Notes under the pieces: generated by a model
What the model was told of the DNA's origin: nothing
What the model saw: the letters and a program-made list of their open reading frames with translations, nothing else
The model's database searches: none
Source of the DNA: Telopea speciosissima
Taxonomy: Eukaryota > Streptophyta > Magnoliopsida > Proteales > Proteaceae
Assembly (NCBI RefSeq): GCF_018873765.1
Contig: NC_057925.1
Coordinates: forward strand, 47,895,010-47,959,009
DNA: 64,000 nt
Direction: 5' to 3'
Translations under genes and position numbers: made by a program
In this document: positions 11,173 to 23,672 of the stretch, piece after piece
Layout of the letters: each line of letters begins with the position of its first letter
How positions within the stretch are numbered: position 1 is the first letter of the stretch

Positions 11173-13022
11173 CCCCGAACTATGAATCAGGAAACAGGCT
11201 CTCACCAAATCAAGGATAATACTATATATATTATGACCTTTCCTAGACCCCACAATGGTGAGAACTCTTGCACTAAATACGTCAATTCGCTTTCAAATTT
11301 TGTCATGGGAAGAAAATTTTCTACTCACTTCTTCCATTACTTGTTCTCAAGCACGGGTCTCCCGAGATAGTTCCAACCTTTGACCTTCACTTTCTCCGTG
11401 AATGGCCATAAATTAAAGCATTGTCCCCTCACTAGTCACTCCCCATATGAATTATATGAACTCAGCCATCCAAAAATATTAAATCTGTTGCATCACGAGG
11501 TTTATATCTACCCTAGTTTCCTTCTTTCTTTGCTATCTGAGATAGGGAACATGAAATTGGAAATCAAATCGATCAATTAATGCCGAACTGGATCTAAGTT
11601 AGTTGAAATTTATGGGAATCTATCAAAAAGTAGATAAAAAGTGATCAGAATCTCCAGGAATTGTCTTAATTAATCATATGGCCAATTTCAATTCGAATCG
11701 ATCAATTTGACCAATTAGTTTCTAATTTCTCAACCCATACCCCTCAGGCCCAAGCCCCATTTAGGATGTTAAACGGTTTAGGTTTGGTTCAATCGATTCA
11801 AGTTTTTTTAAGTAAAATCAAAATTGAAGCATATGTTGAAATCGAAATCATTTATAAACGGTTTTATAAGTTTTTTATTTATTTTATTTGTATAATTACA
11901 TTTTTATTAATTATTTATTATTACTATTAATGCTTAATTATAATCATTATTTATTACTAATATTTGTTACGATTTAAACAGTTTTCTAAATAATTTATCA
12001 TCTGTGTTTAGACCTTAAACTATATAACTAAAATGTTCTCAATTTTAAAATTAAAATCCAACCATTTCTTAAATAGTTTCAACGATTTGATTTTGATAAA
12101 TGATTTCGATTTGATTTTGACACTACCTCAACCCCCACTGTTGTTGTCAGTTCATTGCCGTCGGTGCCTCATGTCTCATTACCTGTGTGTTTGGGCGGTG
12201 AGTTGTGATATCACTGTCAATGAGATGAGAGCACGGACAGAGGGACTCACGGTCACACAGGGAGAAGGGACCACGAACTAACATGTGTGTCTGTGCTGTA
12301 AACTTCATATCCAGTTCTAAATCAATCTTCTCCCATTCCATTGAGTTCTGGTTTCCGAGGGGTTGAGGTAGTAGTGTGCAATTGGGCTGGGCTAGGCTCG
12401 GGTCTTTGTCCTTGCACCTGGCTGTGGCTCTGAGTTGTGCTGTCACAGCCATAGCCACACATGAGAGCTGAGACTAAAGAAGAAATTTTGTTGTAGTCAA
12501 AGTTGATAAAAATAAGTTATAATTTTATTTTGGTCAAGAGATAGTTGTCATATCGTTTAGCACTTGCACCAACGCAGGGATCAATGAGAACGCATGTAGG
12601 AGATACACTGGGGTTGAATCTGAACGATGACTTCACAGGGTCTTGTGTTTGGACGAAAGAACCACACGATCAAATAGATTTTTAATATAACACTTTTTTT
12701 TTAATTTCTAAAAAGAATAAAATTATGTTTATTATTTTATAAGAGGTTAATGAAGACAATCACTAGAAAAGTGTCCAAAGTTTCCCTCATTGTTCATACC
12801 ATGGTTTAAAAAATAGGATAGGGTCAATTGATTCGGGTCGATCTAAATTGGAATCGACAGAGTCCGATCCCGATTTTGGGTGATCTAGATCACACTGATC
12901 ATGTACGGAAATTAGGATTTATGTGCTTCTTATTGATTTCCACCATTTCTATACTGATTCTGGCCAATTTCGAAAGCTTTACATCTCCAATTTCCGAATT
13001 CCTAGCTTTCGATTAAGAAATC
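11173..13022. other. Gene-free stretch with diverged repeats
   Basis: No supportable gene. AT-rich DNA includes a stretch at about 11760-12120 resembling diverged hAT-type repeats (recurring GATTTGATTTTG-like words), a member-like relic of the GGGAAAAAGAATGCTACC family near 12540-12690, and a CATGGTTTAAA-type repeat start near 12800. Small open frames here show no recognisable domain. Confidence 0.4.
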
Positions 13023-13025
13023 TTA

Positions 13026-13150
13026 GACAATGTTTGGTATGCATTCTAGGTTGATTTTGTATTCTTGGATGATAAAAATAGTTGTTCTTATGGTATGAGA
13101 ATGCGAAATCAACCTAGAATGCATTTCAAGAATGCATACCAAACACAACC
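13026..13150. mobile_element. Tourist-like MITE with TTA target duplication
   Basis: It is a 125-bp element with inverted ends (TGTTTGGTATGCATTCTAGG against its complement near 13115-13145), flanked by TTA on both sides (13023-13025, 13151-13153). A TTA duplication fits PIF/Harbinger-type MITEs. A related end sequence is present near 21785-21815. Confidence 0.6.
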
Positions 13151-13568
13151 TTATTCTCCAACTATATAAACCTTAGCGGAAAAACAGGACAACAAAGATG
13201 TAAACATGATATCTTTCAGTGTTGATAATTAAAACAATGGGCTGTTCTCTGTCAAGGAGCATGGATCTCGCACTTGCACAATACCCAATGCTTCCCTTTT
13301 GGTTCAATTTATGGGGTCAAGGACGTCATTTTACAAGTAGGATGATAGAGATACACACAAGGGCACAGGTGTGGGAGCCACTTTCCCAGACTAGAAACTT
13401 TCTTCCTTACAACTATATATTTCAATGGGATCGATATTAATCCGATTTGAGCGAACACTTCAATCTACTTCCCATAGATCATCACTAAAGATCTCTCTCT
13501 CTCTCTCTCTCTCTTGTAATCCTACCGCACGGAGTACTCGATAAGGAACAATGATAAGTTTTTTCACT

Positions 13569-13771
13569 GTTCAATTTGTTTCGGCGTAAAAAGTAAATTT
13601 TACCTGGAAAATTTGACTTGAAAATTTTCACTCCAAAAAATTTGACTTATAAAATTTTACTTGTATAAAGTTTTCCAATGCTTGCTTTTTTATGAAAACA
13701 AACATTGGAAAACTTTTCAACATGTAAAATGTAACATTTACTATGTAAAATTTTACGCCGAAACAAATAGA
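13569..13771. mobile_element. Foldback MITE with TGTTTCGGCGTAAAA ends
   Basis: A perfect 15-bp inverted repeat TGTTTCGGCGTAAAA (13577-13591) / TTTTACGCCGAAACA (13751-13765) lies within longer imperfect arms. The AT-rich interior also pairs (AAGTTTTCCAATG with CATTGGAAAACTT). It has no coding capacity. Confidence 0.65.
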
Positions 13772-14398
13772 ACCACAGTTGGAAGAAGAGGAAGTTATAT
13801 CTATAAGTTTAAATAAAAACTAGTATTATTGTTATATAAAACATAGGTGGAAAATTAGGTTTTTTGATTTGACTCATCCTTAAAAAATACCTAGTGATTC
13901 GATCTAGTTAAACTTCATTAGGACAAGTCACGTTTTTTATTTTTAATTTTAAAATACAATAAATATATATAAACTAGTAAAAAATTATAAAATGAGTTTG
14001 AGAACTATATTGGACCAAAGATAGAATATGATGGAAGACAATGATGTTGGGAGGAAGATGAGGACCTACTTGACAAAGTTGATGACGAAGCACCAACCTC
14101 GATTGATGATGAGAACACTACTACTACTTTAGGTGAGTAGATACCATCTACTAATTATGTTGACATGGATAACCAGGTTGAATTAACTAAAGAAAAAATA
14201 TATATTGCCCTTTGCGAAAGAGGTATATGGTGGAGATGTTGAAGACCCTTTTGTGATGAATGAAGATGAACAACCACTCGAACAACCAATCATATATCAC
14301 ATCAGGAATATTATATTTGGCTTAGGATCTGAAGGATTCCTCTACTTAAATTATGTAGACACCAAATTCATTTTGGGTCTTATGTCTGAGTATATTGA

Positions 14399-15402
14399 AG
14401 AGGATCATAATTAGAGCCTTTCGGGGAGAGACTCAAATGTTGCTACTCTATTATGAAGCAAGAGGGACCAAAGTCATTTTTTTACTGGCCGGTTTGGTTT
14501 AATGGGTTTTATTTTATTGACCAGACTCTCCGAGTTTATTGAGATTCAAATCAAAAGACAATTTATTTTTACTCGGATGCTTTTTTACGGAGTCTACAAA
14601 TTTTTTACCATAGTCAAGTCTACATGGCTATTGACCAAGTTTTTCAAAATTTTGACTCAATTCGGGCAACTCGTCCAATTCAAAATTTAGATTTCCAACA
14701 ATGGTATGGAAGGCTAATAAAGAAAATTCCTTTAGAAGTTTGACTGACCAAATAGGCGGTTTAGGAAAAAGACACTTTTTTTCTTCATTAAAGAGGATCA
14801 TAATTAGAGTAGAATCCGGATTAGCTACTCGCATGGGGATGGGTGGGGACAGATCTGATCCCTCCATGGGCATGGGTCCCACACCCTAGAGGCGGGTCCT
14901 ACACCTCCATGGAGGGTTCAGATCTATCCCCATCTGTCCCTATGTGGATAGAAAATCTGAACTCATTAGAGTAGCCTTGGGTGAGAGACTAAAACGTTGC
15001 TACTCTATTATGAAGCAAGAGGGACTTAGGGATTCAAACAAGAGAGGGTACTCAAAGGTTTTACCATTTTACATTTTTAACTGGCCAATTTGGTTTAATG
15101 GTTTTTTTATTGACTATGACTAGACTCTCCATGTTTATTGAGATTCACATCAAAAGACTAAGTTATTTTGACTCGGATGCTATTTTATTGAGTCGATCTA
15201 AACATTTTTTACCCTAATTGAGTTTGCATGATTATTGACCAAGTTTTTCAAAAATTTAACTCAACTCAAATGACTCGTCTGATTCAAAACCTAGATTTCC
15301 AACCATGGTATGAAAGGCTAATAAAGACAATTCTCTTAGAATTTGGCGAAACCCAAACATGCAATTTAGGAAAAAAAAAAAAAAAAAATTTCTTCATTTT
15401 AC
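14399..15402 (+). repeat. Tandem direct duplication, unit ~0.4 kb
   Basis: The segment 14399-14791 is repeated in direct orientation at 14792-15402, including GCTACTCTATTATGAAGC, TTTATTGAGATTCA, ATTGACCAAGTTTTTCAAA and ATGGTATGRAAGGCTAATAAAG. The second copy is longer because a MITE (14812-14964) and about 40 bp of extra sequence interrupt it. The copies differ by many substitutions, so the duplication is old. The function of the unit is unknown. Confidence 0.7.
14812..14964. mobile_element. MULE-type MITE with 9-bp TSD ATTAGAGTA
   Basis: Ends GAATCCGGATTAG and its near complement GAAAATCTGAACTC flank an inner palindrome around CAGATCTGATCCCTCCATGG. The exact 9-bp repeat ATTAGAGTA flanks it at 14803-14811 and 14965-14973. 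The first copy of the tandem duplication has the uninterrupted site, which confirms this as an insertion made after the duplication. Confidence 0.8.
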
Positions 15403-15827
15403 TAATTTTTTTCTTTGATTTATACTATCCTTGTTACCTCACATTCCACGTGTGGTTTATTACCCTAATTTTCTCACTCCCCACTCCCCACTCCCCACTA
15501 AACAAACAAAGTACCTTTTCTAATCATCCCCGTGACTAACTAAACATGCTGATGGGCCCATAATCCTAAATAATATAACAGGAGAAGGCCAATTGTAACT
15601 CCTACGTGTAGATGGCGGAGGTGACCACGTGACTTTTAGCTTAGTCAACGGTCAAAGAAATTGGTAGGTTACGGGCGAAGGCTGTAGTTGGGGGTTGAGA
15701 ACTGTGGTCCTACTACTAAGTGGGAATCAGTCAGAATGATGATCACATGGACAAAATAACAAAAATAATATTTTAGCACTCTCACAAAATCTCTTAACCT
15801 CATGATACATGTTTCTCAATACTATAA

Positions 15828-16145
15828 GGGGAAAGTTTTCATATTCGGTTGTGTAAGCAATGTATGTGAGAGGGTGAAAATTTCAAGGCATTAATTAATG
15901 GGTGGGGGTTTATGACTTTTCCAACTCTTTGTCAGAGGGGATATGATCGTGCATGCTTACACGGCCGTGTATGAAAACAATCTTGTTTTTCAATCAAACT
16001 TTATGTATTTATTGGGAAAAGGTTTGGTACAAGGGTCTCTCACAAAAAATTGAAAAAGTCATAAATACTCACCCGTTATTTAATGCCTTGAAACTCCCAC
16101 CCTCTCACATACACGGTTTACACAACCGTGTATGAAACCTTTCCC
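15828..16145. mobile_element. Two adjacent copies of the AAAGTTTTCATACACGG MITE family
   Basis: Segments 15828-15978 and about 16012-16145 are copies of the 1937-2095 element. They share ATTAATTAATGGGTGGGGGTTT and ACGGCCGTGTATGAAAAC motifs, with the first copy inverted relative to the second. The shared ends are GGGGAAAG and CTTTCCCC. Confidence 0.65.
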
Positions 16146-16335
16146 CTCATTTATTTTAGAAAGAGATTTCTATTTGGTGGTGGTTCCTACGCCTTCTTCA
16201 TAGGGCACCATGAGATGACGCCTCTGCCTCTTAGATAGATACCTAGACGTGCTCATCCATTGACCCAGACGCTTGTGTAGAGACCATGTGACCAAGCAGA
16301 GATCTCTTGCCCATTTATTTATTTATTATTATTAT

Positions 16336-16510
16336 TTTTTTGGAACAGGAGGTATCCCTTCGGTCGACTAAATCCCCCAGGGCTCATGTATGACCCCGCA
16401 ACACCACGAACCGTAAGCTATTAGGGCCCCCATGTTCACCAGGGAGTTTCTTCTCAGGCGAGTGGCCCCAAGGGGGGAGGCGAAGTCGAACTCAGGACCT
16501 TTAGCTTCCT
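16336..16510 (-). mobile_element. SINE-like repeat, copy 1
   Basis: It starts after a T-rich tract (poly-A on the minus strand). It shares the ordered words CGACTAAATCCCCC, CATGTATGACCCC, CGAACCG and GTGGCCCCAA with the repeat at 62860-63075. Near its other end GTCGAACTCAGGACC reads, on the minus strand, like a tRNA-derived box B (GTTCGAC). Structure and two-copy recurrence suggest a SINE. The family is not named. Confidence 0.5.
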
Positions 16511-17099
16511 TAGGCTTTATTCCTTGCCCATTTATTTTTTACTCATTTACTCTTACAAATATGTCTATTACCTAGCTCCCCTCTTAGTAATCTCGGATTT
16601 TAGCCCCACATAACCTTTCATATGGTAGATTTAGGTGCATATTAAGGAGATTATTTCCTTATATAGAAAAATCATACTTGGTAAATCTTGTTCCTATATT
16701 TTTTTTAGTTCTGTTCCTCCAAAATTTTATTTGGACTGAGTTTCTCTGCATCAATGATGAAGAAGAATCTCTACATCAACTCCTATTATACCATTTGATT
16801 GCATTAGAGGGAAGTAATTTCAACTTCGTCTAGAGAAATGAGAATGTAATGATAACTATAGAGTCCAATCACAAGATCACATCACGAGTGGAAAAGAGAT
16901 TTCTCTTCTCTATAGTGAAAGAAAACATAAATGAATAAAAAAAATGGCAAGAGTTCTTTGTGGGGGAGCTTGGCCCCTACGCATGCAGAGGGACCAATGG
17001 AAGCACGCACGACGACATCAACAGGGTGGTCATTTTCCTCCCCCTTCTAAATCTGGGTCCAGGGTGCACTCTCTCCCATTGAACTTCTTCTCATTAAAA

Positions 17100-17285
17100 A
17101 AAAAAAGAAAAATATAAGAAAATAAAGGAAAGAAGCTTGCCGCTAGGTTGCATGGTCCTTGCACTAACACGAGGGCCAATGGAAACGTGCACATTGGCAT
17201 CCAAGGGGAGGGGCATGTTGGCCATTTTACTGCCCCATGTGAGAGGGTGCAGGGGGCGGTTGGGCAATGTTCTTTTTCTCTAAAA
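17100..17285. repeat. Relic of the GGGAAAAAGAATGCTACC MITE family
   Basis: The body shares GCATGGTCCTTGCAC, CCAATGGAAACGTGCAC and GGGCAATGTTCTTTTTCTC with family members at 8583-8894 and 57308-57507. The terminal repeats are eroded. Confidence 0.4.
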
Positions 17286-17499
17286 TAAAAGTGAAACTAA
17301 TGAGGTCTTTCTTTCTGTTGTTTTCCACTTTTTTGCTACCCCTGCCAACCAAACATACTCTTGACCTTTTTTTGGCCTTATTGTTTGAAGTTTAAATCGG
17401 GTGAATTTACCCTATTCTTCTAATGGAGTGTATGAAATACGAATCTTTATTCCGAATCTTTTGGAATTGAAGGGGAAACGGAATACTTTTGAAAATATT

Positions 17500-18105
17500 A
17501 TAAGCGATGGCCCTCTTCTCTCTACCCGCCGCCTCCTTCGTTCCCTCCGTATTCCTTCGGTATTCCTTTTTAGATAACAGCTTCTCAACTCCCAATTTTC
17601 GCACGCTCCGCCTTTCTTCTCTGCGGCAACCCAATTGAGTCCGTCGAAGAACTCACCGATCTCGCTCCATCAAGGGTATTGTGCTTTCGCTTTTATTTGT
17701 CATTTTTCTTTATGAATCCATAGCTTTTGAAATTATGAATTACTTCCATCGATCACTCTCTTCTCTTCTTCGAATCCCGATTAAAAGTGCCTCTTTGTGT
17801 TTTAGATCAATCAATAATTCGAAAACCCTGAAAAGGGGCTCTATGTTGATCATCGTGAACTAGTGGGTTTTTTCTATTTCGATGCAGAGACTGGTTTAGG
17901 GCTTCGTAGAAGATACTGTTGGATTTTATGGTTTTGGGATACAAGATTTGAAAATTTCCGGTTGAAGTTTGTTTTGAATTTTTTTTTTTTTTTTTTTTTT
18001 TCAATTGGATTAGGTTTTCGGCTAAATTCGAATATTTTCTCATTTGATGTTACGTGGTCTCTTGTAAACACCCCTCATCAAGGTATAAGCCAAAAGGAGA
18101 AAAAT
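17500..18105 (+). promoter_or_regulatory. Probable promoter/5' leader of the ARM-repeat gene
   Basis: A pyrimidine-rich, more GC-balanced block (about 17510-17680, repeated TTCCTCC/TTCGG words) looks like a 5' untranslated exon. It may be followed by a leader intron, since CATCAAGG before a GTATT occurs near 17670 and CATCAAGGTATAAG precedes the start codon. A T-tract of about 19 lies at 17980-18001. The frame of the downstream gene is open through part of this leader, but that extension is low in complexity. Confidence 0.35.
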
Positions 18106-19473
18106 ATGGATTGGGATGAAGCAATTCATTTGTATGAAAAGGTAATAGCTTGCGAGAGTGAAACTCTGAAAATCAGAGCTACACTCAGGGTTGGACGTCT
18201 CTCAAATTTGGCACCTGATAATGTATTGGCACGCACTGTACCCATCCTTGTTGAGCTTCTTTGTAATCCTTTGAACAGTTCAACCCCATCAATTCAAGAA
18301 GCTGCTGCTTATTGTTTGAGCCGCATTGCTCGTAAAGGTGATGGATCATTGGCTACAATCATTGGCCAATCTGGTGTTGTGCCTTTCCTTCTGAGGTTAT
18401 TATCAGAGTCACAAGCTAGATTTAGGAGAGTTTTGATAAAATGTCTTTGGGCAATTGTTACTTGTAGTAGCCCCTGTCGTGCAATTGTAGTTAGAAATGG
18501 TGGATTGGAAATAGTTCTCAACCTGTTGGCTTCATCTATGGATGATACTAGGCGTTATTTGTTGGAGACTCTGAGTGCATTGGCACTATTGAGAGAAGTG
18601 AGGAGGGTTATTATAAGCTTTAGTGGCATACCTTTGCTTGTTGAAGCTGCTAGGTCTAGTAATATGGTCTCTAGAGCCAGAGCTGCTCAGGCAATTGGAT
18701 TGCTTGGGGTGACAAAAAGAGTAAGGCAGATGCTTGTTGATTTGGGTGTGATACCGGTGCTTGTTGAGTTGCTGCAAGAGGGGGATACCTCAACTAAGCT
18801 TGTAGCTGGTAATGCCCTTGGTATAATAGCATCCCACATTGATTATATTCGACCAGTTGCTCAAGCAGGGGCTATTCCGTTGTTTGCTGAGCTTTTACAA
18901 GGATCTGAGCCTCTTGGCAGAGAAATTGCGGAGGATGTGTTTTGTATTTTAGCAGTTGCAGAAAGCAACGCAATATCAATTTCACAACACCTGGTGCGGA
19001 TTCTTCAAGGAGACGATGATGAAGCAAAGGCTGCTGCTGCTGATGTTCTGTGGGATCTTTCTGGTTACAAGCACTCGGTGTCTATTGTCCGGAACTCTGG
19101 CGCAATTCCTATTCTGGTTGAGCTTTTGCAACATGGGAATGACGATGTCAGAGATAAGGTTTCAGGGGCTGTTGCCCAGTTGAGTTATGATGAAGGAGAT
19201 CGAGTAGCTCTGGCTGATGCAGGGGTCATTCCACTCCTCATGAACCTGTTGGAGGATGAATCTGAGGAGCTGAAGGATAATGCAGCAGAAGCCCTGATCA
19301 ATTTCTCGGAAGATCCATTACAGCGTCAAAGAGTATCAGAAATATTTGATATGCCTTCATTCCAGAATATGCAAAATAGACTGGTACGGATCCGTGCATC
19401 TGATGAGCAAGTGGTTCGATCTTTGAGACACATGAGCATTGAGCAGTTCACATGGGACTCAGAACTTGGCTGA
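18106..19473 (+). CDS. Armadillo-repeat protein, single exon
   Basis: It encodes 455 residues from the ATG at 18106 (MDWDEAIHLYEKV...). I prefer this start because the upstream in-frame extension to 17863 is translated poly-T and leader sequence. From about residue 40 to 420 the protein is a run of ~42-residue ARM-type repeats, each with a pattern like G(A/V)IP.LVELL......(A/V)......L. Examples are SGVVPFLLRLLSES, LGVIPVLVELLQEG, AGAIPLFAELLQGS, SGAIPILVELLQHG and AGVIPLLMNLLEDE. No U-box, F-box or membrane segment is visible, so it resembles the plant ARM/vacuolar-protein-8-like class acting as a protein-interaction scaffold rather than a ubiquitin ligase. Partner and pathway cannot be read from sequence. 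Confidence 0.85.
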   Translation: MDWDEAIHLYEKVIACESETLKIRATLRVGRLSNLAPDNVLARTVPILVELLCNPLNSSTPSIQEAAAYCLSRIARKGDGSLATIIGQSGVVPFLLRLLSESQARFRRVLIKCLWAIVTCSSPCRAIVVRNGGLEIVLNLLASSMDDTRRYLLETLSALALLREVRRVIISFSGIPLLVEAARSSNMVSRARAAQAIGLLGVTKRVRQMLVDLGVIPVLVELLQEGDTSTKLVAGNALGIIASHIDYIRPVAQAGAIPLFAELLQGSEPLGREIAEDVFCILAVAESNAISISQHLVRILQGDDDEAKAAAADVLWDLSGYKHSVSIVRNSGAIPILVELLQHGNDDVRDKVSGAVAQLSYDEGDRVALADAGVIPLLMNLLEDESEELKDNAAEALINFSEDPLQRQRVSEIFDMPSFQNMQNRLVRIRASDEQVVRSLRHMSIEQFTWDSELG

Positions 19474-20920
19474 ATGTTACCATGGTATTCCTCTCTCTGT
19501 CATTCTATCTATATGTATCAGATACTGTGAATAGCACTCCCCCTTTCTTCTGTTTCTTTTTTCCTTGTAATTTGTTTCTTCTCCAATGTTGGTTTTACTT
19601 AGTTGACTGTTTTGTTGCAACACACCTGGGAATAGGTGCTTGTAAGCAATTTCTATGTATAATATTGGTTTGAGGCCATATTTCTTATTCTTGTAAAGCT
19701 TCATCTTTTTCTGTTCTTTTCTGTTTTTGCCGATGATGCCTATATTCTTGGTGCTGTTACAACTTTGTAGGCTGTTGTTAGGTTCTAGCGCAGGAATTGA
19801 TTTGCTTTTCTTCCAGTAAAATATGGGGAGTAAAACTGTTGGTTGTAGAAGTGTATTAGAGGCCACTATGGAAGCACTAACTAGTTCTATTAGTCAGGGA
19901 AGGGAAAGAATGATACATCTTGTTTCTGTGGAAGACAATAGATTGGTGAATCTGTAGGCAGGGGCTTGACAAATCCTTCAAAACATAGTGGTTTGAGGTT
20001 GATGAAAAACCATCCTCAGAGTTGTGTCAAAGAGTTATAGCTCAACAGGTCCATGGATGGTCTTGAGAATAGAGTCTATGGCAAACCTACCTCCACTGGA
20101 AAGAAAGAAAAAAACAAAGAAGAAAAGAAAAGAAAGGTACTTTTTTTTTGGGGGGTGGAGGGGTTGTTGTCATAAATAATTATTTTACCAAAATCTGTGA
20201 ATGTGAATGTATTCCTTCTTTAGCTTGGCAGATGCCTCTGAGCTCATAAAAAATTTCTTTCCATTGAACAGACTAGATGAATCACATTCAGGATTCCATC
20301 ATTTCATTTTATTTTGGTAATGATTATTTTTTGGAATGAAAGAAACATGTTGATATAACATAGAAATAAGAAAGTAAATCACAAAGCATAGAGGTCCACC
20401 ACAATCATGGTTTTAAAAATCATATCAGAATCAACCAATGCCGATTCCAATTAACCCAGATTCTTTGCTTACTGAGTTTGACTGAGTTAGGCCATAGTTT
20501 CTCGAAGGAGTGAGAGAAATGGAAGGCAACCAAGGCAGTTTGAATGGACAGAAAGAAGCTCCTTGAACTTGAACAATGAGCGCCCGATGAGACTAGAGAA
20601 AATTCCAGTTTCGAATTGCACCCACCACAATTTTGAATCAGCAAGAGATATTTCAAGAAATGGTAGATCTATTCATTCTATCAATAACTGAGCTGGACTG
20701 ATGTATCATAAGGGATTTGCCTTTTCTATTGATTCCTACGGATTGGATCCCAAAAAAAATCTTGATTGAGGGCTGACATTAAGCTGACTGAGTTTGGCCG
20801 AGTCCAACCGATTCTGACTGATTTCTAGACAATTTGAATCAAAACAATGGAGGTTGGTTGATACAGTTTTTCTGGATTGGTTTCGATTTCAACCACTTCT
20901 GTCCTATTCAAATCAGAATC

Positions 20921-20971
20921 GGTCTGGAATTGCCGCAAAAGTCTGGAATCACCTTGCGGCAATTCCAGACC
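20921..20971. repeat. Perfect 18-bp inverted repeat
   Basis: GGTCTGGAATTGCCGCAA (20921-20938) is followed after a 15-base spacer by its exact complement (20954-20971). It can form a strong hairpin. It lies inside the probable hAT-type relic and is most likely part of that element rather than a terminator. Confidence 0.7.
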
Positions 20972-21624
20972 CGGTTCAGTGTATTTAAACCTTGGATGGG
21001 ATTCAGCCAATCATATCAGTACAAAGCAGAAGATACGACGTCGATCGGATTTTTTCTCACAATAGAGGGGCTCACTAGCAATTAGTGGCAGCTTGAGTCT
21101 CCATTGCCATAACAGAAGACTCTCACATACTTAACCACAGGTTAGTAGCCTAGTGTCATAACTTCTTTAGAGTATTGAGGTCTTAAAACTTTCAATCACA
21201 ACGTTCTGTTTGCTCTTGTGGAACTCAAAATTATGTTGGTGGAATGTTAGCAAGGTTATTAAACTTGGAATTGGGACGGAATTGATCCCTACCGATTCTG
21301 ATCCCGTCAGAATTGATCTTAAAAACCTTAGAATCCACCGGAATTGAGATCAGTCTTGAACGATAATAAGCCAAATCAACTGATTCAATCGAATCAATTT
21401 CGATTTTTTAAACAACTGCCACTATAAGTAGCTCTCTTATTTCTTATTCCCACGAAATATCCATGAATTTAATGGCTATGGTCATAAAAAATCCAGTCGA
21501 CTATTGTTAAAAGAAATAAAGCACTAAAGCGGCCTTCAATTCCTTTCGAGACCTACCATTAGTTCCATACCGTACTTTAATCTCAGAATGCACGGAAAAT
21601 TATCCTCTTCTATTCCCTAAAGCT

Positions 21625-21756
21625 CGGCAGTGCTAATATGGATGTCTAACACGTGGCAGCTCGGACATCCAACAGTCCAAGCTCATTGACTATGTTGTAT
21701 TTGGACCGTTGGATGTCCAAGCTGCCATGTGTCGGACATCCACGCTAGCACTGCCG
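21625..21756. mobile_element. Foldback MITE, CGGCAGTGCTA family, copy 1
   Basis: CGGCAGTGCTAATATGGATG at the left is inverted at the right (CATCCACGCTAGCACTGCCG). The inner arms TGGCAGCTCGGACATCCAA and TTGGATGTCCAAGCTGCCA pair as well. A diverged copy sits in the LHCB2 intron (60628-60834), sharing GGACATCCAA and CCGTTGGATGTCCAAGCTG. Confidence 0.65.
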
Positions 21757-23504
21757 CACTGCCAAGAATACAATAGACTTGGAATGCATTCCAAGGATGC
21801 ATACCAAACACTGCCTTCATCTTCCTTGTTTGTCATAGTATCTCAATCTTGTTTCATAGCAAGTGTTTACCTACAATGGCTTGCTTGAAAGGGGAGCAAG
21901 AGGTCCATCGCCCATGGTGGACTCCATCTTGTCTCTCAGTATTATTCATTAAAGCAGCAAAGCACAACAGACAGTCCCGGGTTGTTTCCTTCAAGCTGGA
22001 GCCATGATATGAAACCGTTTGTATGTATTCATTTTTATTTCTTTCTGTTTAATGTGGAAAAGAAGGGGAAATAGATTGAAAGAACTCCTTAGATGCTAGG
22101 GATTTTTTTTTTGAAAAGGAACATGTGCCAGTAGTAGAAATCTCCTTTCTATTTCTTAAGCCTCTATCTATTCATTTGTGTGTTCTTGTATTTGTTCACT
22201 TGTGATTAATCCTATGTTGCTTGCTCGTCAAAGTAAAAGTTAGTGTTGGTGGACTTGAAAATCTCATTGTGAATTTCCATGGGTGTCAATGGGTACCATT
22301 GACTTGCACGAAAGCCAATAAAAAATTTTCCCCTGTTGCTCCCATAATGTTTTAGGAGCTTGTCTCCTACACACCCATGGTAGGAACCCCTACTTTAAAA
22401 ACCAATAATTGTCATGTGATAGATCAGACGAGGCTTAAATTTTGTGAACAGGTAAACTCTTAGATCTTCTATTCACATGTCAAGTTTCAGCCCCCTAATC
22501 GGAGTTGCCACGTGGTAAGACATAGGTTTGAAATTTTAGTGTTATGGGAGAGAGTATTGTATGTGTTGGACATACATAGAATGAATGTCAATACATGGGA
22601 GGGTATTTGATTGAATATTGAATTAAATCTTAAAATTTGACATGTGATTAATCTAAACCATGATTTCTCTATTCAATAATCAAAATAGCCACATCTTTGT
22701 CCACATGGCACGGCATGATATGTTGGAACTCTTATTTCCTAATGTTTTTCATTGGTTAATGTATGTCATCAATAGAATGTTGAATGCTGGATTTTGCATT
22801 AACTGATGATCAATTAATCATTTTTACCAAGCTGATTGGTGAAGTTTAGAGTGGACACCAACTGATGCCATGCGTATTTCACGTCATTTCTAGGTCGTGC
22901 GACGCCAAGTGATGCCGTACATATTTTTCGAAGGTTCTTTCTGGGTGTCATTATGCCTAGTGAAGTATAATGCTTTACTATTTGCCACTTGTCATTACAT
23001 TGGTTAGTCCATGAGCTAGAGGACCCCACATATATTTCAATTGTCAAATTTTAGTTCAAAGGAAGGAAAGTTGTTCAAATTGTGATTCAAAATTTTAGTA
23101 AAATTACCAAAATGTCATCAAAAGAAGATGAATATAAAGTACAACCAAATTGAAATCGATTCTCACCTGAACAATTCAACTTCGATTTGGACTGGTACAT
23201 GCATTAAACCGATTTGGATTGACTGAAACTGGACTAAACCGATTAATTTGACACTTCTAAATGGTAATATAACCAATCAAAAAAAGAAACACAGAATGAT
23301 AAACCTTCCACTCCCCCCTCCCTTTTTAGGGCAAAATGGTACCCAAGCATAACCCTCTGGTTTTTTCTTTGGGAGCAAGGAATTACCATGCACGTTTTTT
23401 AGGGGTGAATAATTTCAAATTATTGTATGCCATGCACTTCTAAAAACCGTGTGGCATGTGCTTGAGAAGGTATTGAGTATTTGAAAGGGAAAAAAAAAAC
23501 AGCA

Positions 23505-23672
23505 AAAGGTTCTCCTAGCCACCAAGGAAGGTACTTTAGCACCTTTGTGTGTCTCTTTCTCCTCACATGAAATGAACTAGCTGTCCTCCAATGTATGATA
23601 CAATTTTATCACACCTCATCGGTGCATTCTCTTATGTTGCTTGTTCAGAGAACCCCTCTCCCAAAAGATATA
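23505..23672. mobile_element. MITE, GAGAGAGGGTTCTCTG family, copy 2 (inverted)
   Basis: It is the reverse orientation of the 5705-5880 repeat: TTAGCACCTTTGTG, TGATACAATTTTATCACACC and TTCAGAGAACCCCTCTC. A third, more diverged copy occupies about 23875-24085, where a ~65-bp unit around GAATCATACATAG is duplicated internally. Confidence 0.5.

Noticed and set aside
14205..14414. A 69-codon acidic open frame
   Set aside because: No recognisable domain, AT-rich context, and it abuts the tandem duplication. It might be a transposase scrap but I cannot support that.
17863..18105. An 81-codon N-terminal extension of the ARM protein
   Set aside because: The extension encodes a poly-Phe tract from a T-run and leader-like sequence. 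The ATG at 18106 fits the start of the folded repeat domain.
20921..20971. Hairpin as a transcription terminator or microRNA precursor
   Set aside because: The stem is perfect but short, lies in a probable transposon relic, has no T-run, and is far from any gene end.
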